Shown here piece by piece: positions 1-9,497 of a stretch of DNA of 64,000 bases. Made by a program: the position numbers and the translations under genes. Source of the DNA: Janthinobacterium psychrotolerans (GTDB lineage Bacteria > Pseudomonadota > Gammaproteobacteria > Burkholderiales > Burkholderiaceae_D); assembly GCF_001677885.1 (NCBI RefSeq), contig NZ_LOCQ01000055.1:62001-126000 (forward strand). The letters are read 5' to 3'. Each line of letters starts with the position of its first letter. The stretch's first letter is position 1. The notes under the pieces are model-generated. The model was not told the DNA's origin and ran no database searches. It saw nothing but the letters and a program-made list of their open reading frames with translations.

Positions 1-31
1 TGGCTTTTTGACGTTTACGACCAGCAATCAA

Positions 32-736
32 TCAGTCGAGATAATCCGAATACTCGCGCTGCGCATAGTTCTGCACATTGGTCCACGGCTGCGCCCTGGA
101 CAGGCCGGCCTGCTGTTTGACGTCGACGCGGCGGTAAAAAGTGTTGGCGCGGTCGCCGCTTTCAATAATCAGGGGAATCTGCTTTTGCTCATCCCACAGC
201 ACGCGCTGGAACACGCCATTTTTTTCCGCTTCGCGCCAGCGCGCGCCAGCCACTTTTGACACCTGCTTCGACAGCGGCATGGCGGCCACCAGTTTCGGGT
301 CGAGCAGATAAAAACTGTTTTCCCAGGAGCCGTCGAAATTGACGTTGTCGTATTCGGACTTCGGGATGCTGACCACCACCTTGTCGTGGGCATCGATATA
401 CTCCACGCGCACGGTGTTTTTCTCCAGCATCACATGGCGCGGTATCACCACCGGATTGAAATGCTTGTGTTCGTGCTGGGCAACTTTGAGGGCCACTTTC
501 TTGTTGTGGCCTTCATGGGCGTGCGCTGCCGGCGCCAGCACGCGCTCGACCCACACGTGGCCGGGGCGGCGCAGCATGGTTTCTTCGTAGCGGCTTTCGC
601 GCGTCACGCCTTCCGGCGTCAGCACGCGGCTGTAGTAGGTGATGGACAGGTCCAGGTCGGCCGGCGCCGGGGCGGCCGCGTGGGTAGCGCCGGCAAAGCC
701 GGCGGCCAGCAGGACGGCGATCAGGGTCGATTTCAT
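32..736 (-). CDS. secreted His-rich protein of unknown function
   Basis: I do not recognise this family. The chosen ATG at 736 gives 234 residues beginning with a clear Sec signal peptide (MKSTLIAVLLAAGFAGATHA, then AAPAP); the open frame extends 15 residues further upstream, but those lack signal-peptide character. The mature part looks beta-rich (many alternating hydrophobic/polar stretches such as HVMLEKNTVRVEY). It has a His cluster around residues 75-95 (HAHEGH, HEHKH) that could bind metal. It is the last gene of a leftward group behind two alkaline phosphatases, separated from the nearer one by 70 bp holding a strong stem-loop. A periplasmic or cell-surface role coupled to phosphate-ester or metal metabolism is inference from neighbourhood only. 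Confidence 0.75.
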   Translation of the reverse strand: MKSTLIAVLLAAGFAGATHAAAPAPADLDLSITYYSRVLTPEGVTRESRYEETMLRRPGHVWVERVLAPAAHAHEGHNKKVALKVAQHEHKHFNPVVIPRHVMLEKNTVRVEYIDAHDKVVVSIPKSEYDNVNFDGSWENSFYLLDPKLVAAMPLSKQVSKVAGARWREAEKNGVFQRVLWDEQKQIPLIIESGDRANTFYRRVDVKQQAGLSRAQPWTNVQNYAQREYSDYLD

Positions 737-757
737 GGTGTGCCTTTGATGTGCAAG

Positions 758-788
758 GGGGCGGACGACAGCGCGTGTCATCCGCCCC
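758..788 (-). terminator. intercistronic stem-loop after alkaline phosphatase 1
   Basis: On the minus-strand transcript GGGGCGGATGACA pairs with TGTCGTCCGCCCC around a five-base loop: 13 pairs, one of them G-U. It lies between the phosphatase stop (807) and the start of the secreted protein (736). There is no U-run, so it may be an mRNA-stabilising or attenuating hairpin rather than a full intrinsic terminator. Confidence 0.5.
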
Positions 789-806
789 TGGTCTACGACG
801 ATGTGA

Positions 807-2216
807 TTACAGGCCCAGCGCGGTTTTCAGCAGGGTAAATACCTTGGTGTTGTCGATGGTGCCCTTGAAGGTCTTGGCGCCGGCGCCGGTGGCCAGCAGC
901 TTGACGTCGCCGCCGCCGTGGGTTTCGCTGGCCAGGCGCACGCCCGTTTCCTGCAGGTAGTTATCGGCCAGCGCGGTGGCGCTGTCGACATTGGTGCGCA
1001 GGGCAGGGCGGTTCGGGCCGTTGCCGAACACCAGGGTGGTGTAGGTATTGCCGTCGGCATCCTTGCTCGGCAGGTTGTCGCGGTAGCCGCGGTTGATGTC
1101 GAGGATAGGGTTGCCGCGCTTGCCGTAGCCGTTGAAGGCCATCGTGTGGTCGTGGTCGGCCGTGACGACGATCAGGGTGTTTTCCAGCTTCGGATCGGTT
1201 TCCCTGATCTTGTCGATGGCGGCCTTGATGGCGTCGTCAAAGGCGATGGTGTCGCTCAAGGCGCGCTTGGCGTTGATGCCGTGCAGCGCATGATCGATGC
1301 GTCCGCCTTCGACCATCAGGAAATAGCCATTGCTGTTTTGCGACAGCAGGCTGATGGCTTTCAAGGTCATTTCCGACAGGCTCGGCTGGGTCGCGCCTTC
1401 GCCCAGCGGCGTGGCGGCGGTGCGGTCCAGTTCATATTCCAGGTGGCTGCGGGTGCTGTACAGGCCGATGAACTTCTTGTTGTTTGGCGCGGCCGCCATT
1501 TCCGTCTTGTTGGCCGCCACCGTGTAACCCTTGGCCGCCAGTTCGGTCAGCAGGTTGCGGCCATCGACGCGGCCGAATTTGTTGGTGGCCGAGTACGGCG
1601 TGTAATGGTTGCGCCCGCCACCCATCAGCACATCGACGCCGTCCAGCAGGGCCGTGTTGTAGCCGGCGCCGCCGGGCACGCTTTGCGCGGCGATCGCGTA
1701 TTGCGCATTGCGGTTGCAGATATGCGAGAAGGTGCTCGCCGGCGTGGCGTGCGTCAGCTCGGTGGTGGTGATGGCGCCGACCGCCTTGCCCTTGGCTTTG
1801 GCCAGTTCCAGGATGGTCGGCACGCTCTTGCCGCCGGCCGGGCAGTTGTCCACGCCCAGGTTGCCGTTGGCGTCGCGGCCAGGTTCTTTGGCGATGGTTT
1901 CCTGCGCCATCGAGATGACTTCATTGTTCATCTTGACGCCGGTCATGTAGGCGGCCATCGATGGGGCGCTGTCGGTGGTCTGCGCGTCGTTCGAGAACGT
2001 CTTGATGCGCGCCGTGCGTTCCAGCTTGTCCATGTTCAGGCTGCCGTCTTCGCCGTATTTGTAGATGCGCGAGGCGGTGACGACGGAAGGACCCATGCCG
2101 TCGCCGAGGAAGAAGATGACGTTCTTGGCGTCAGCGGCCTGGGCGTTGGCGACGCTGGCGGCGACCAGCGCGCCCAGCAGGGACAGTTTCAGTACAGAGT
2201 TCATTGCAGGTTTCAT
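807..2216 (-). CDS. alkaline phosphatase, PhoA family (Sec-exported)
   Basis: 469 residues with a Sec signal peptide ending near residue 27 (VANAQA). All PhoA landmarks are visible: FLGDGMG (metal Asp39), TDSAPSM with nucleophile Ser83, THATPA, VEGGRIDHALH, TADHDHT and ETHGGG, supplying the two zinc sites and the third metal site. It hydrolyses phosphate monoesters in the periplasm. The positions equivalent to E. coli Asp153 and Lys328 are both His here. Length fits the family (about 450-480). A second phosphatase lies 38 bp upstream on the same strand. ATG 2216 was chosen because GGAT precedes it; ATG 2204 is also possible. Confidence 0.95.
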   Translation of the reverse strand: MKPAMNSVLKLSLLGALVAASVANAQAADAKNVIFFLGDGMGPSVVTASRIYKYGEDGSLNMDKLERTARIKTFSNDAQTTDSAPSMAAYMTGVKMNNEVISMAQETIAKEPGRDANGNLGVDNCPAGGKSVPTILELAKAKGKAVGAITTTELTHATPASTFSHICNRNAQYAIAAQSVPGGAGYNTALLDGVDVLMGGGRNHYTPYSATNKFGRVDGRNLLTELAAKGYTVAANKTEMAAAPNNKKFIGLYSTRSHLEYELDRTAATPLGEGATQPSLSEMTLKAISLLSQNSNGYFLMVEGGRIDHALHGINAKRALSDTIAFDDAIKAAIDKIRETDPKLENTLIVVTADHDHTMAFNGYGKRGNPILDINRGYRDNLPSKDADGNTYTTLVFGNGPNRPALRTNVDSATALADNYLQETGVRLASETHGGGDVKLLATGAGAKTFKGTIDNTKVFTLLKTALGL

Positions 2217-2254
2217 GATTATCCAGTTCGTGTGTCTTGGGTCAATGCCGGGAA

Positions 2255-3703
2255 TTACAGGCCGCCGGCGCTCTTGACCAGGCCGAATACCTTGGTGTTG
2301 TCGATGGTGCCGAGGAAGGTCTCGGCGCCCATGCCGATGGCGCCCAGGAACACGTCGGTGCCGCCGTGGGTTTCGCTGCCGACGGCCGTGCGGATCACCG
2401 CTTCCTGGTGGTATTCGTTGGCGCTGGTGACGGTTTCATCAAGGCTGGCCATGGCGGCGCGGCTCGACTGCGTGCGTTTTTCGCCATTGCCGAAGCCGAT
2501 GATCGAATACGGCGCGCCGTCCAGGTCTTTCTCGACCGCGCCGGTGACGTAGTTTTTCACCACGCCCAGCACGCCCGGATTGCCGGCGGCCGTCTTGCCG
2601 GTGCGCTTGGCGTAGCCGTTCAGCACCAGCGTGTGGTCATGGTCGGCGGTGACGACGATCAGGGTGTTGGCCAGGGTTGGGTCGGTCAGCTTGGCCTTGT
2701 CGATGGCGGCCTTGACGGCGTTGTCGAACGCGACCGTGTCCTGCAGCGCTTTTTTCGCCGTGGTTTCATGCAGCGCATGGTCGATGCGGCCGCCTTCGAC
2801 CATCAGGAAGTAACCCTTCTTGTTTTTGGCCAGCACGTCCATGGCCTTGGTGGTCATTTCCGCCAGGCTCGGTTCTTTCGCCGCGTCGCGGTCCAGCTCA
2901 TACGCCATGTGGCTGCTGGTAAATACGCCGAACAGACGCTCGGCCTTGCTGGCGTCGACCGCCTTGAAGTCGGCGCCCGTGTTGGCGATGGTATAGTTTT
3001 TCGCTTTCAGTTCGGCCATCAGGTCGCGTCCGTCGGCGCGCTTGCCGCCGTCCTTGACCGGTTTGAAGAATTGCGCGCCGCCGCCCAGCACCACCTCCAG
3101 GCCCGTCGTGCCCAGCGCGCTGTTGTAGCCGGCGCCGCCCGGCACCAGGGCCGCGGCGATATCGTTTTCCAGGTCGCGGTGGCAGATGTGGGCGTAGGTC
3201 GCCGCCGGCGTGGCGTGCGTCACGCGCGCCGTGCTGACGACGCCGGCCGCATAGCCCTTGGCCTTGGCCAGTTCCAGCAGGGTGGTGGCCGGCGTGCCGT
3301 TGCCGCTGCCGCAGTTGTTGACCAGCTTGTTGCCATTGGCGTCATTGGTCGGATCCTTGGCCACCGTGTTGGCGGACATGGAGATCACTTCATTGTTCAT
3401 CTTGACGCCGGTCATGTAGGCGGCCATCGACGGCGCGCTGTCGGTGACCTGGGCGTCGTTCGAGAAGGTTTTCACGAACGCCGTTTCCGGCAGCGTGTCC
3501 ATGGTCAGCGAACCGTCTTCGCCGACCGCATAGATGCGCGCGGCCGTCATGGTGGTCAGGCCCATGCCGTCGCCGAGGAAGAAGATGACATTTTTTGGTG
3601 GTGCTGCCACGACATCGTCGTTCTTGCTGCTGCTGCCGCAGGCGGCCAGCATCAGGGTAATGGCGACGCTGCAGCCAGCGGCGGAAAATTTTCTGCGTGT
3701 CAT
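2255..3703 (-). CDS. alkaline phosphatase, PhoA family (lipoprotein)
   Basis: 482 residues from ATG 3703. The N-terminus MTRRKFSAAGCSVAITLMLAAC is a lipoprotein signal with lipobox LAAC; Cys22 is the predicted lipidation site, so the enzyme is probably membrane-anchored. The active-site motifs are complete: FLGDGMG, TDSAPSM (nucleophile Ser89), THATPA, VEGGRIDHALH, TADHDHT and ETHGG. It shares long identical stretches with the downstream phosphatase (e.g. AYMTGVKMNNEVISM), so the two are tandem paralogues with different localisation. The open frame extends 11 codons upstream of the chosen start, but those residues would disrupt the signal. It is divergently transcribed from the catalase. Confidence 0.95.
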   Translation of the reverse strand: MTRRKFSAAGCSVAITLMLAACGSSSKNDDVVAAPPKNVIFFLGDGMGLTTMTAARIYAVGEDGSLTMDTLPETAFVKTFSNDAQVTDSAPSMAAYMTGVKMNNEVISMSANTVAKDPTNDANGNKLVNNCGSGNGTPATTLLELAKAKGYAAGVVSTARVTHATPAATYAHICHRDLENDIAAALVPGGAGYNSALGTTGLEVVLGGGAQFFKPVKDGGKRADGRDLMAELKAKNYTIANTGADFKAVDASKAERLFGVFTSSHMAYELDRDAAKEPSLAEMTTKAMDVLAKNKKGYFLMVEGGRIDHALHETTAKKALQDTVAFDNAVKAAIDKAKLTDPTLANTLIVVTADHDHTLVLNGYAKRTGKTAAGNPGVLGVVKNYVTGAVEKDLDGAPYSIIGFGNGEKRTQSSRAAMASLDETVTSANEYHQEAVIRTAVGSETHGGTDVFLGAIGMGAETFLGTIDNTKVFGLVKSAGGL

Positions 3704-3798
3704 GTCGGGGATCCGGCGAGGTTTGAAAGCTGGCAAGATAGCAAGCCATTGTTACGCCCTCATGACGATCAGACACACATCTGCAACATATGGTAATC

Positions 3799-3835
3799 AT
3801 TGGTAATAACTATTGAATTGATAAAATCAATTATC
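3799..3835 (+). promoter_or_regulatory. OxyR-like operator upstream of catalase
   Basis: The OxyR consensus is ATAGntnnnanCTAT twice, spaced by 7. Here the first half reads ATTG-gTaatAa-CTAT (3799-3813), matching nearly every consensus base. After 7 bases comes ATAA-aatcaat-TATC (3821-3835), a poor second half. An AATTGAT-AAA-ATCAATT inverted repeat (3816-3832) overlaps it. It lies just upstream of where a -35 would fall if TACACT (3859-3864) is the catalase -10. This fits OxyR activation, but is motif reading only. Confidence 0.4.
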
Positions 3836-3896
3836 TTTTCCTTTGCGGCTGCGCTCGTTACACTGTATCCATCAGTCAACAACGAAGGAAAGCACC

Positions 3897-5369
3897 ATGA
3901 GCACGCCGCCGCCAAATACCCCCTTGAGCACCGCTTCCGGCATTCCGCTGGCCGATAACCAGAATTCCATCAGCGCCGGCCCGCGTGGCCCGCTGCTGCT
4001 GCAGGACTTCCATCTGCTCGAAAAGCTCCAGCATTTCAACCGCGAACGCATCCCGGAGCGCGTGGTGCACGCCAAAGGTTCGGGCGCCTACGGCACGTTT
4101 ACCGTCACGCACGATATTGCCGCCTACACCAAGGCCAGGCTGTTCAGTGAAGTGGGCAAGCAGACGGCCACGTTTGCACGCTTTTCCACCGTCGGTGGCG
4201 AACGCGGCAGTGCCGACACGGAACGCGATCCGCGCGGCTTCGCCGTGCGCTTCTACACGGAGGAAGGCAACTGGGATCTGGTCGGCAACAACACGCCGAT
4301 GTTCTTCATCAAGGACCCGATCAAGTTTCCCGATTTCGTCCACACGCAAAAACGCGATCCGCAAAGCAACCTGAAATCGGCCGAGATGATGTTCGATTTC
4401 TGGAGCCATGCACCGGAAAGCCTGCACCAGGTCACCATGCTGTTTTCGGACCGCGGCACGCCCGACGGCTACCGCCACATGGATGGCTTCGGCAGCCATA
4501 CCTACAGCCTGATCAATGCCGACGGCCAGCGCGTCTACGTGAAATGGCATTTCAAGACGCGCCAGGGCATCAAAAATTTGTCAGCCGCCGAAGCCGGCCG
4601 CCTGGCGGGGGCCGACCCCGATTACGCCCAGCGCGACCTGTTCGGCGCCATCGAGCGCGGCGAATTTCCGCAGTGGGAAGTCAAGCTGCAGGTAGCGACC
4701 GAAGAGCAACTGGCGCAATGGGAGCAGCGCACCGGCTGGAACCCGTTCGACCTGACCAAGGTGTGGCCGCACGCGGATTTCCCGTTGCTGCCGGTCGGCA
4801 TTTTTGAGCTGAACCGCAACCCGGACAATTACCACGCGGAAGTGGAGCAGGCGGCGTTTTCGCCCGCCAACGCCGTGCCGGGCATGGGCTACTCGCCCGA
4901 CAAGATGCTGCAAGGCCGTTTGTTTGCCTACCACGACGCCCAGCTGTACCGGGTCGGCACCAACCACCAGCACCTGCCGGTCAATGCGGCGCGCTGCCCC
5001 TTCCACAACCAGCAGCGCGACGGTGGCATGGCGATCAACAATGGCGGTGCGGCCCGTAACTATGCCAACCTGGCCGCTGCCGGCAGTGCGCCGCAGGGAC
5101 TGGGCCACGGCGAAGCAGCGCTGGCCTTGCAGGGCGGCGCGGCGCGCTACGACGGCCGCGGCGCGGAAGACGATTTCAGCCAGGCCGGCAATCTGTTCCG
5201 CATCCTGACCCCGCAGGGCAAGCAGAACCTGTTCGACAACCTGGCCGGTCCCTTGAGCCAGGTACGCGAGGAAACCCTGCAACGCCAGTTGGCCCATTTC
5301 GACCGCGCCGATCCGGCCTACGGCGCCGGTGTGCGGGCCGCCCTGCAGGCGCTTGGCAAGCCGGCGTAA
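3897..5369 (+). CDS. katA: monofunctional haem catalase
   Basis: 490 residues, the size of small-subunit (clade 3) catalases. It decomposes hydrogen peroxide to water and oxygen in the cytoplasm. Visible features: catalytic His58 in RIPERVVHAKGSGAYG, the distal Asn in VGNNTPMFFIKDP, FDLTKVWPH, FNRNPDNYHAEVEQAAFSP, and the proximal haem ligand Tyr345 in RLFAYHDAQLYR. ATG 3897 follows a GAAGGA ribosome site (3884-3889); an 18-codon upstream extension is not supported. It stands alone, divergent from the alkaline phosphatases and ended by a strong hairpin at 5376. The upstream OxyR-like site suggests peroxide induction. The symbol is by family; other kat names are possible. Confidence 0.95.
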   Translation: MSTPPPNTPLSTASGIPLADNQNSISAGPRGPLLLQDFHLLEKLQHFNRERIPERVVHAKGSGAYGTFTVTHDIAAYTKARLFSEVGKQTATFARFSTVGGERGSADTERDPRGFAVRFYTEEGNWDLVGNNTPMFFIKDPIKFPDFVHTQKRDPQSNLKSAEMMFDFWSHAPESLHQVTMLFSDRGTPDGYRHMDGFGSHTYSLINADGQRVYVKWHFKTRQGIKNLSAAEAGRLAGADPDYAQRDLFGAIERGEFPQWEVKLQVATEEQLAQWEQRTGWNPFDLTKVWPHADFPLLPVGIFELNRNPDNYHAEVEQAAFSPANAVPGMGYSPDKMLQGRLFAYHDAQLYRVGTNHQHLPVNAARCPFHNQQRDGGMAINNGGAARNYANLAAAGSAPQGLGHGEAALALQGGAARYDGRGAEDDFSQAGNLFRILTPQGKQNLFDNLAGPLSQVREETLQRQLAHFDRADPAYGAGVRAALQALGKPA

Positions 5370-5375
5370 ATCGCG

Positions 5376-5404
5376 AATCCGTCCGGCAGTCGCCGGACGG
5401 ATTT
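5376..5404 (+). terminator. terminator hairpin after catalase
   Basis: Perfect 12-bp stem AATCCGTCCGGC / GCCGGACGGATT with loop AGTC, beginning 6 bases after the catalase stop. The T-run is short (TTT then GA). Confidence 0.7.
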
Positions 5405-5532
5405 GATCTTGCGCAAGGTCAGGCCCTTGTGGAATATTGCCGTCTGGACATAGTTTCCGCCCATGCGTAGACTAGCTGGTTTGATGATCGCGCCGCCGCC
5501 CGGGTGGCGTGCAGGCTAGAAAGTCGCACAAC

Positions 5533-5916
5533 ATGAATATGGCAAAGTTGACCGTGCATGGGGATGACCTCACCCTGGCGTCCATCCTGGAAGTGCTGCC
5601 CACCGAACCCGAGCGCCAGTGGCGCAAGGGCGAGCCGAAAGGCGCTGGCAGGATTCATCTCGATTCCGGTTTCGAGGTGCTGGTGGCGCAGGCCAGCCAG
5701 GCGCAGGTGCTGCCCTCGCGCATCCGCAGCTATCTGGCCGAATGCCGCTCGCGCGGCGTGAGTTTCAGCATGCCGCGCATCGTGGCCGAGCTGCAACTCC
5801 AGCTGGCCGGCGATGCTGGCCCGGCAACGGCGTCCGCGCCGCTGGACCTGCCGCTGGGCGACCTGGCCGTGTTCAGCGACATGGGCATCAGCCTGAGCTT
5901 GACCACCCACCCGTAA
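5533..5916 (+). CDS. small hypothetical protein
   Basis: 127 residues from ATG 5533 (a second ATG lies at 5539; a GTG at 5509 is less likely). It has no signal peptide or membrane segment. The first half (MAKLTVHGDDLTLASILEVL, then PTEPERQWRKGEPK) loosely resembles the start of DUF4279-type proteins, which pair a 'gd..p..i...L...Pt...kG' pattern with a beta sandwich; that resemblance is weak and unverified. The gene is convergent with the permease-peptidase gene, with only 3 bp between them. Coding is supported by codon bias and by the absence of a better frame, but the opposite strand also carries an open frame of 163 codons. Confidence 0.6.
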   Translation: MNMAKLTVHGDDLTLASILEVLPTEPERQWRKGEPKGAGRIHLDSGFEVLVAQASQAQVLPSRIRSYLAECRSRGVSFSMPRIVAELQLQLAGDAGPATASAPLDLPLGDLAVFSDMGISLSLTTHP

Positions 5917-5919
5917 GCC

Positions 5920-8900
5920 CTAGCGCTCGCTGATATCGACGGCGATCATATTGTCGCCGGGCTTGCGGTCGATCAGCTTGTTGTCGGGGTCGATGCCCGC
6001 CTTGGCTGGCCGGCCACGGACGATCACCGTGTAGCTGGCCTGCTTGCCGGTCACCAGCTTGCGTTCGCGCAGCAGCGCATTGCCATCCTTGTCATCGACG
6101 CCGATCTCGATCAGGTCGCGCAGCGGCGCTTCCTGTTCTTCGCCCTGTGCGCCCGCATGGATCTTGCCGGCCTGCACAGTGATACCGACCTCATAGTTGC
6201 CGTCCGCCAGCTTGCGCGCCGTCGCCGCCAGCGCGCGGTTATCGAACAGCACGATGTTTTCAAATAAATCATCGATCAGATACGCCTGTGCCGGCGGCGT
6301 GACCTGGCGCAAGCCGTCGATCAGCGCCGTCACGCTGGCGTAGGGCGGCGCCTGGCGATGGTCTTGCAGCAGGGCGCGCAGCACGCCATTGATCTTGTCT
6401 TCGCCGACGATGTCCTGCAGCAAATACATGGCCAGCGCACCCTTGTTGTAATGGATATAGCCCTGGCGGTCATTCTCGGCCAGCGGCAACTCGCCGTTGC
6501 GCTCTTCCGCGCGGCCCATCAGGTAGCGGTTCAGGTCGTAGCGCAGGAAGCGCCGCATCTTGTTCGGGCCGACGGTCTTCTTCATCACCATCAGCGCCGA
6601 GTATTCGGCCAGGGTTTCGCTCAGCACGGTGGCGCCGCGCGTATTGCCGGCCACCAGCTGATGGCCCCACCACTGGTGCGCCACCTCGTGCGCGGTGACG
6701 TAGAACGGATAGTCGAGATCCTTCGGGTTCTTGTCGTCGACCCTGGCGATAAAGCCCAGGCCTTCGGAAAACGGTATGGTGCCCGGAAACGACTGCGCAT
6801 ACGTGTCATAGCGCGGGAACTCGACGATGCGCACGATCTTGTGCTGGTAGGGGCCGAAGTTTTTCGTGTAGTAATCGAGCGCTTCCTTGCTGCCGCGCAC
6901 GAAGCGGTCCAGATTGTATTCATGGCCCGGCTGGTAATACACGTCGATGGCCACGTCCTGCCAGCGTTCGTGCCGGACGGCGTAGCGGGCCGACTGGAAG
7001 GCGTAGAAATTGAGGATGGGCTGGTCCATCCTGTAATGGAAGTAGTGCCGGCCTTTGTCTATCCAGTCGTTGTCGAGCATGCCTGGCGCGATCGCCGTCT
7101 GGCCGTCGACGGTGCTGACGGTGGCCTCGAAATGGATGCGGTCGGCGTCGCTGCCGATGTCGCTGTCGGCCAGGCCGCGCGCATCATCGCGTGGCAAGGC
7201 GCGTTCGCGCGCCGGCAAGCCGTGGCGCTTGCGGTCGCGCGTATCGCTCAGTTCCAGCTGCTGCTGGTAGCCCACGTGCGGCAGCACGGCGTTGGTAAAG
7301 AAGGTGCCGTTGGCCAGCACGGGGGTATCCTGGCCCAGGCCGAACACGCCGCGCGGCGCGTAGCTGACGTCGAAATCGAGGCCGAGGGTGGCGCCCGGCG
7401 CCAGCGGCGCGGCCAGGCGGTAACTGTAAAAGCCCAGCCGCGCGTCATCGAGGCCGGGATGGACGCGGCTGTCGAAGCGCAGCCGCATGCTGGCGGTCGG
7501 GTCTTGCTGGATGAAAATCTGGCTGATCGGCACGGCGGTGCGGTTTTCCAGCAGGTAGCGTCCCTTCACCTTCAGGGTGCGCTGGGCCGGGTAGATCGCC
7601 ACGTCGAGCTTGACGTCGGTGATGCGCGGCTGCGGCGTGGCGGCCAGCCTGCGGTACTGGCGCTCGAAGCTGGCGCGGTCGGCCTCGCGCGCATGGCCGG
7701 ATTTATAGTCGTTGGCGATATGGAAGGTGTAGAACAGCATGCCGCCGGCGAACAGGAAGATGGCCAGGCCGATGCCGAAGCTGGCCAGTACCGGCCGCGT
7801 CAAGGCGTGGCGCGCCAGGCGCAGGCGGATGCGCCAGCTGTCGTGCGCGCCGCGCTGCCAGAACAGCAGGGCCAGCACGGTCAGCATCACGGCCGCGCCG
7901 CTCCAGTACAGCAAGTACCAGCGCTCGCGCAGCAGGTAGTGGCCGGCGCCGTTCATGGCCGAATACACGAACTCGGGCGTGGTGCCGTACAGCAGCAGCG
8001 GGTTGCCCATGTCCAGCGAGTGCAGCAGGATGGTCACGCCGTAATAGACGATCATGGCGAAGTAGGCCAGGTAGCGCTGGTTGAGCAGCACCTGCAGGAA
8101 AATCGCCAGCACCGCGCCCAGCGCGTAGTTGGGCAGCTGGGTCAGGAACAGCGCCTCGAAGTACAGGCCGGGATCGAGCCGGTAGTAGCCCTTGACGATC
8201 TGGAGCGACATGCCGCACAACATCACCACCAGGCTCAGCAGGGCCTGCAGGCCGATCAGCGCAAACAGCTTGGCCAGCAGCGGCAGCCAGTTTGGCACGG
8301 GCAGGGCGTCGAGCATCAGCTGCAGGCCGTTTTCGCGCTCGCGCCACACCAGCTCGCCCGCATACAGGGTGGTGATCACCAGCATGAAGACCGCAAACGC
8401 GCTGCTGACGATCTCGAGCACTCTTTCCGTCACCGGATAGGTATTGGTGCCGTAGATCGAGCCCATGTCCAGCGCGCTGGCATACATCACCAGCACGCCG
8501 GCCAGCACGATGACGACAAAATAGATGTTCTTGACGGTTTCGCGCAGGTTCAGCCAGCTCATCTGCAGCAGCAGGGCGGCCAGGCTGCGGCGGGTAAAGT
8601 TTGGCGGCTCGTGGGTGTCCAGCGCGCTGTGCGACAAGCGCGCCGGCGGCGTGCTGTCGCCCTGGCGCCGCGCGCTGCCGCCGTCGGGCGTGGCATGGAA
8701 GTGAAAGCGCCAGTAGCCCAGCAGCAGGGCCAGCAGGGCCAGCGCGCACCAGATGGCGCGGTTGACCAGGTACACGCCCTCGAGCGTGACCAGGCGCGTA
8801 TTGCGCTCGGCATTGGGCCAGTATTCGGTCAGGTTGATCAGCGCCGCGGTGCCGAAGGGGTCGATCAGCGCGGCCACGGTCTTGAAGTCCAGGTCGCGCG

Positions 8901-9495
8901 CCAGCGAGGGCGCCACCAGGTAGCCGATCAGCATCACCACCGAGCTGATATAGACGGGCAGCATGCGCCGCGTCAGCGCGGCGATGACGAAAAAGATGGC
9001 GCCGAAGATAAACAAGTTGGGCAGCAGGGTAAAGCAATACGGCATCAGATAGGCCAGCACGCGCTGCGGCCCCAGCCGTTCCTGGTCGATGCCCGGCAAC
9101 CAGCTGCCCAGCCAGGCGCCGAGGATAATGCTGGAAAACACCACCGCCAGCACCACGGTGGCGCCGAGAAAACGGCCGAACACATATTCATGCTTGCGGA
9201 TCGGCGCGCTGAAGAAGAAATGCTGCATGCCGTATTCGACATCCTGCTGCACCGAGCGGCCCATCATGGCGGCCACCACCACGGCGCCGAAGCAGCCCAG
9301 CACGGCGCAGCTCAGGGCCAGCGACCGCGGCGCATTGATCAGGACGCGCCCGCCCATGCTGATCGAGATTTCCTTGAAGGCGCCGCCCGAGGCGGCCATC
9401 CACAGCATGGACAGCGCCAGGAACATGGCGAAATACACCCAGGTGGACAACAGCTTGAAACGCTGTCGTGCTTCAAAGAAGGCAATCGCGAACAT
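5920..9495 (-). CDS. ABC-2 permease fused to M1-family peptidase domain
   Basis: A 1191-residue two-part protein. The N-terminal ~600 residues hold about a dozen hydrophobic helices in two ABC-2-like blocks (first helix at residues 15-35; later [27 protein letters not shown]). The C-terminal part from ~residue 640 is an M1 (gluzincin) domain with HEVAH at 936-940 and the downstream ligand Glu in SETLAEY. Between the second His and that Glu there are 19 residues, one more than the usual M1 spacing. The exopeptidase GxMEN motif is not seen; the equivalent region reads [10 protein letters not shown]. The ATPase gene lies 2 bp upstream, so they form one exporter. Substrate is unknown; peptide export or quality control is inference. 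Confidence 0.9.
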   Translation of the reverse strand: MFAIAFFEARQRFKLLSTWVYFAMFLALSMLWMAASGGAFKEISISMGGRVLINAPRSLALSCAVLGCFGAVVVAAMMGRSVQQDVEYGMQHFFFSAPIRKHEYVFGRFLGATVVLAVVFSSIILGAWLGSWLPGIDQERLGPQRVLAYLMPYCFTLLPNLFIFGAIFFVIAALTRRMLPVYISSVVMLIGYLVAPSLARDLDFKTVAALIDPFGTAALINLTEYWPNAERNTRLVTLEGVYLVNRAIWCALALLALLLGYWRFHFHATPDGGSARRQGDSTPPARLSHSALDTHEPPNFTRRSLAALLLQMSWLNLRETVKNIYFVVIVLAGVLVMYASALDMGSIYGTNTYPVTERVLEIVSSAFAVFMLVITTLYAGELVWRERENGLQLMLDALPVPNWLPLLAKLFALIGLQALLSLVVMLCGMSLQIVKGYYRLDPGLYFEALFLTQLPNYALGAVLAIFLQVLLNQRYLAYFAMIVYYGVTILLHSLDMGNPLLLYGTTPEFVYSAMNGAGHYLLRERWYLLYWSGAAVMLTVLALLFWQRGAHDSWRIRLRLARHALTRPVLASFGIGLAIFLFAGGMLFYTFHIANDYKSGHAREADRASFERQYRRLAATPQPRITDVKLDVAIYPAQRTLKVKGRYLLENRTAVPISQIFIQQDPTASMRLRFDSRVHPGLDDARLGFYSYRLAAPLAPGATLGLDFDVSYAPRGVFGLGQDTPVLANGTFFTNAVLPHVGYQQQLELSDTRDRKRHGLPARERALPRDDARGLADSDIGSDADRIHFEATVSTVDGQTAIAPGMLDNDWIDKGRHYFHYRMDQPILNFYAFQSARYAVRHERWQDVAIDVYYQPGHEYNLDRFVRGSKEALDYYTKNFGPYQHKIVRIVEFPRYDTYAQSFPGTIPFSEGLGFIARVDDKNPKDLDYPFYVTAHEVAHQWWGHQLVAGNTRGATVLSETLAEYSALMVMKKTVGPNKMRRFLRYDLNRYLMGRAEERNGELPLAENDRQGYIHYNKGALAMYLLQDIVGEDKINGVLRALLQDHRQAPPYASVTALIDGLRQVTPPAQAYLIDDLFENIVLFDNRALAATARKLADGNYEVGITVQAGKIHAGAQGEEQEAPLRDLIEIGVDDKDGNALLRERKLVTGKQASYTVIVRGRPAKAGIDPDNKLIDRKPGDNMIAVDISER

Positions 9496-9497
9496 GC

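Noticed and set aside
3704-3800. Pho box upstream of the lipoprotein phosphatase
   Set aside because: The nearest match on the minus strand (TCGTCAT, 4-base gap, GCGTAAC) fits the CTGTCAT repeats too poorly.
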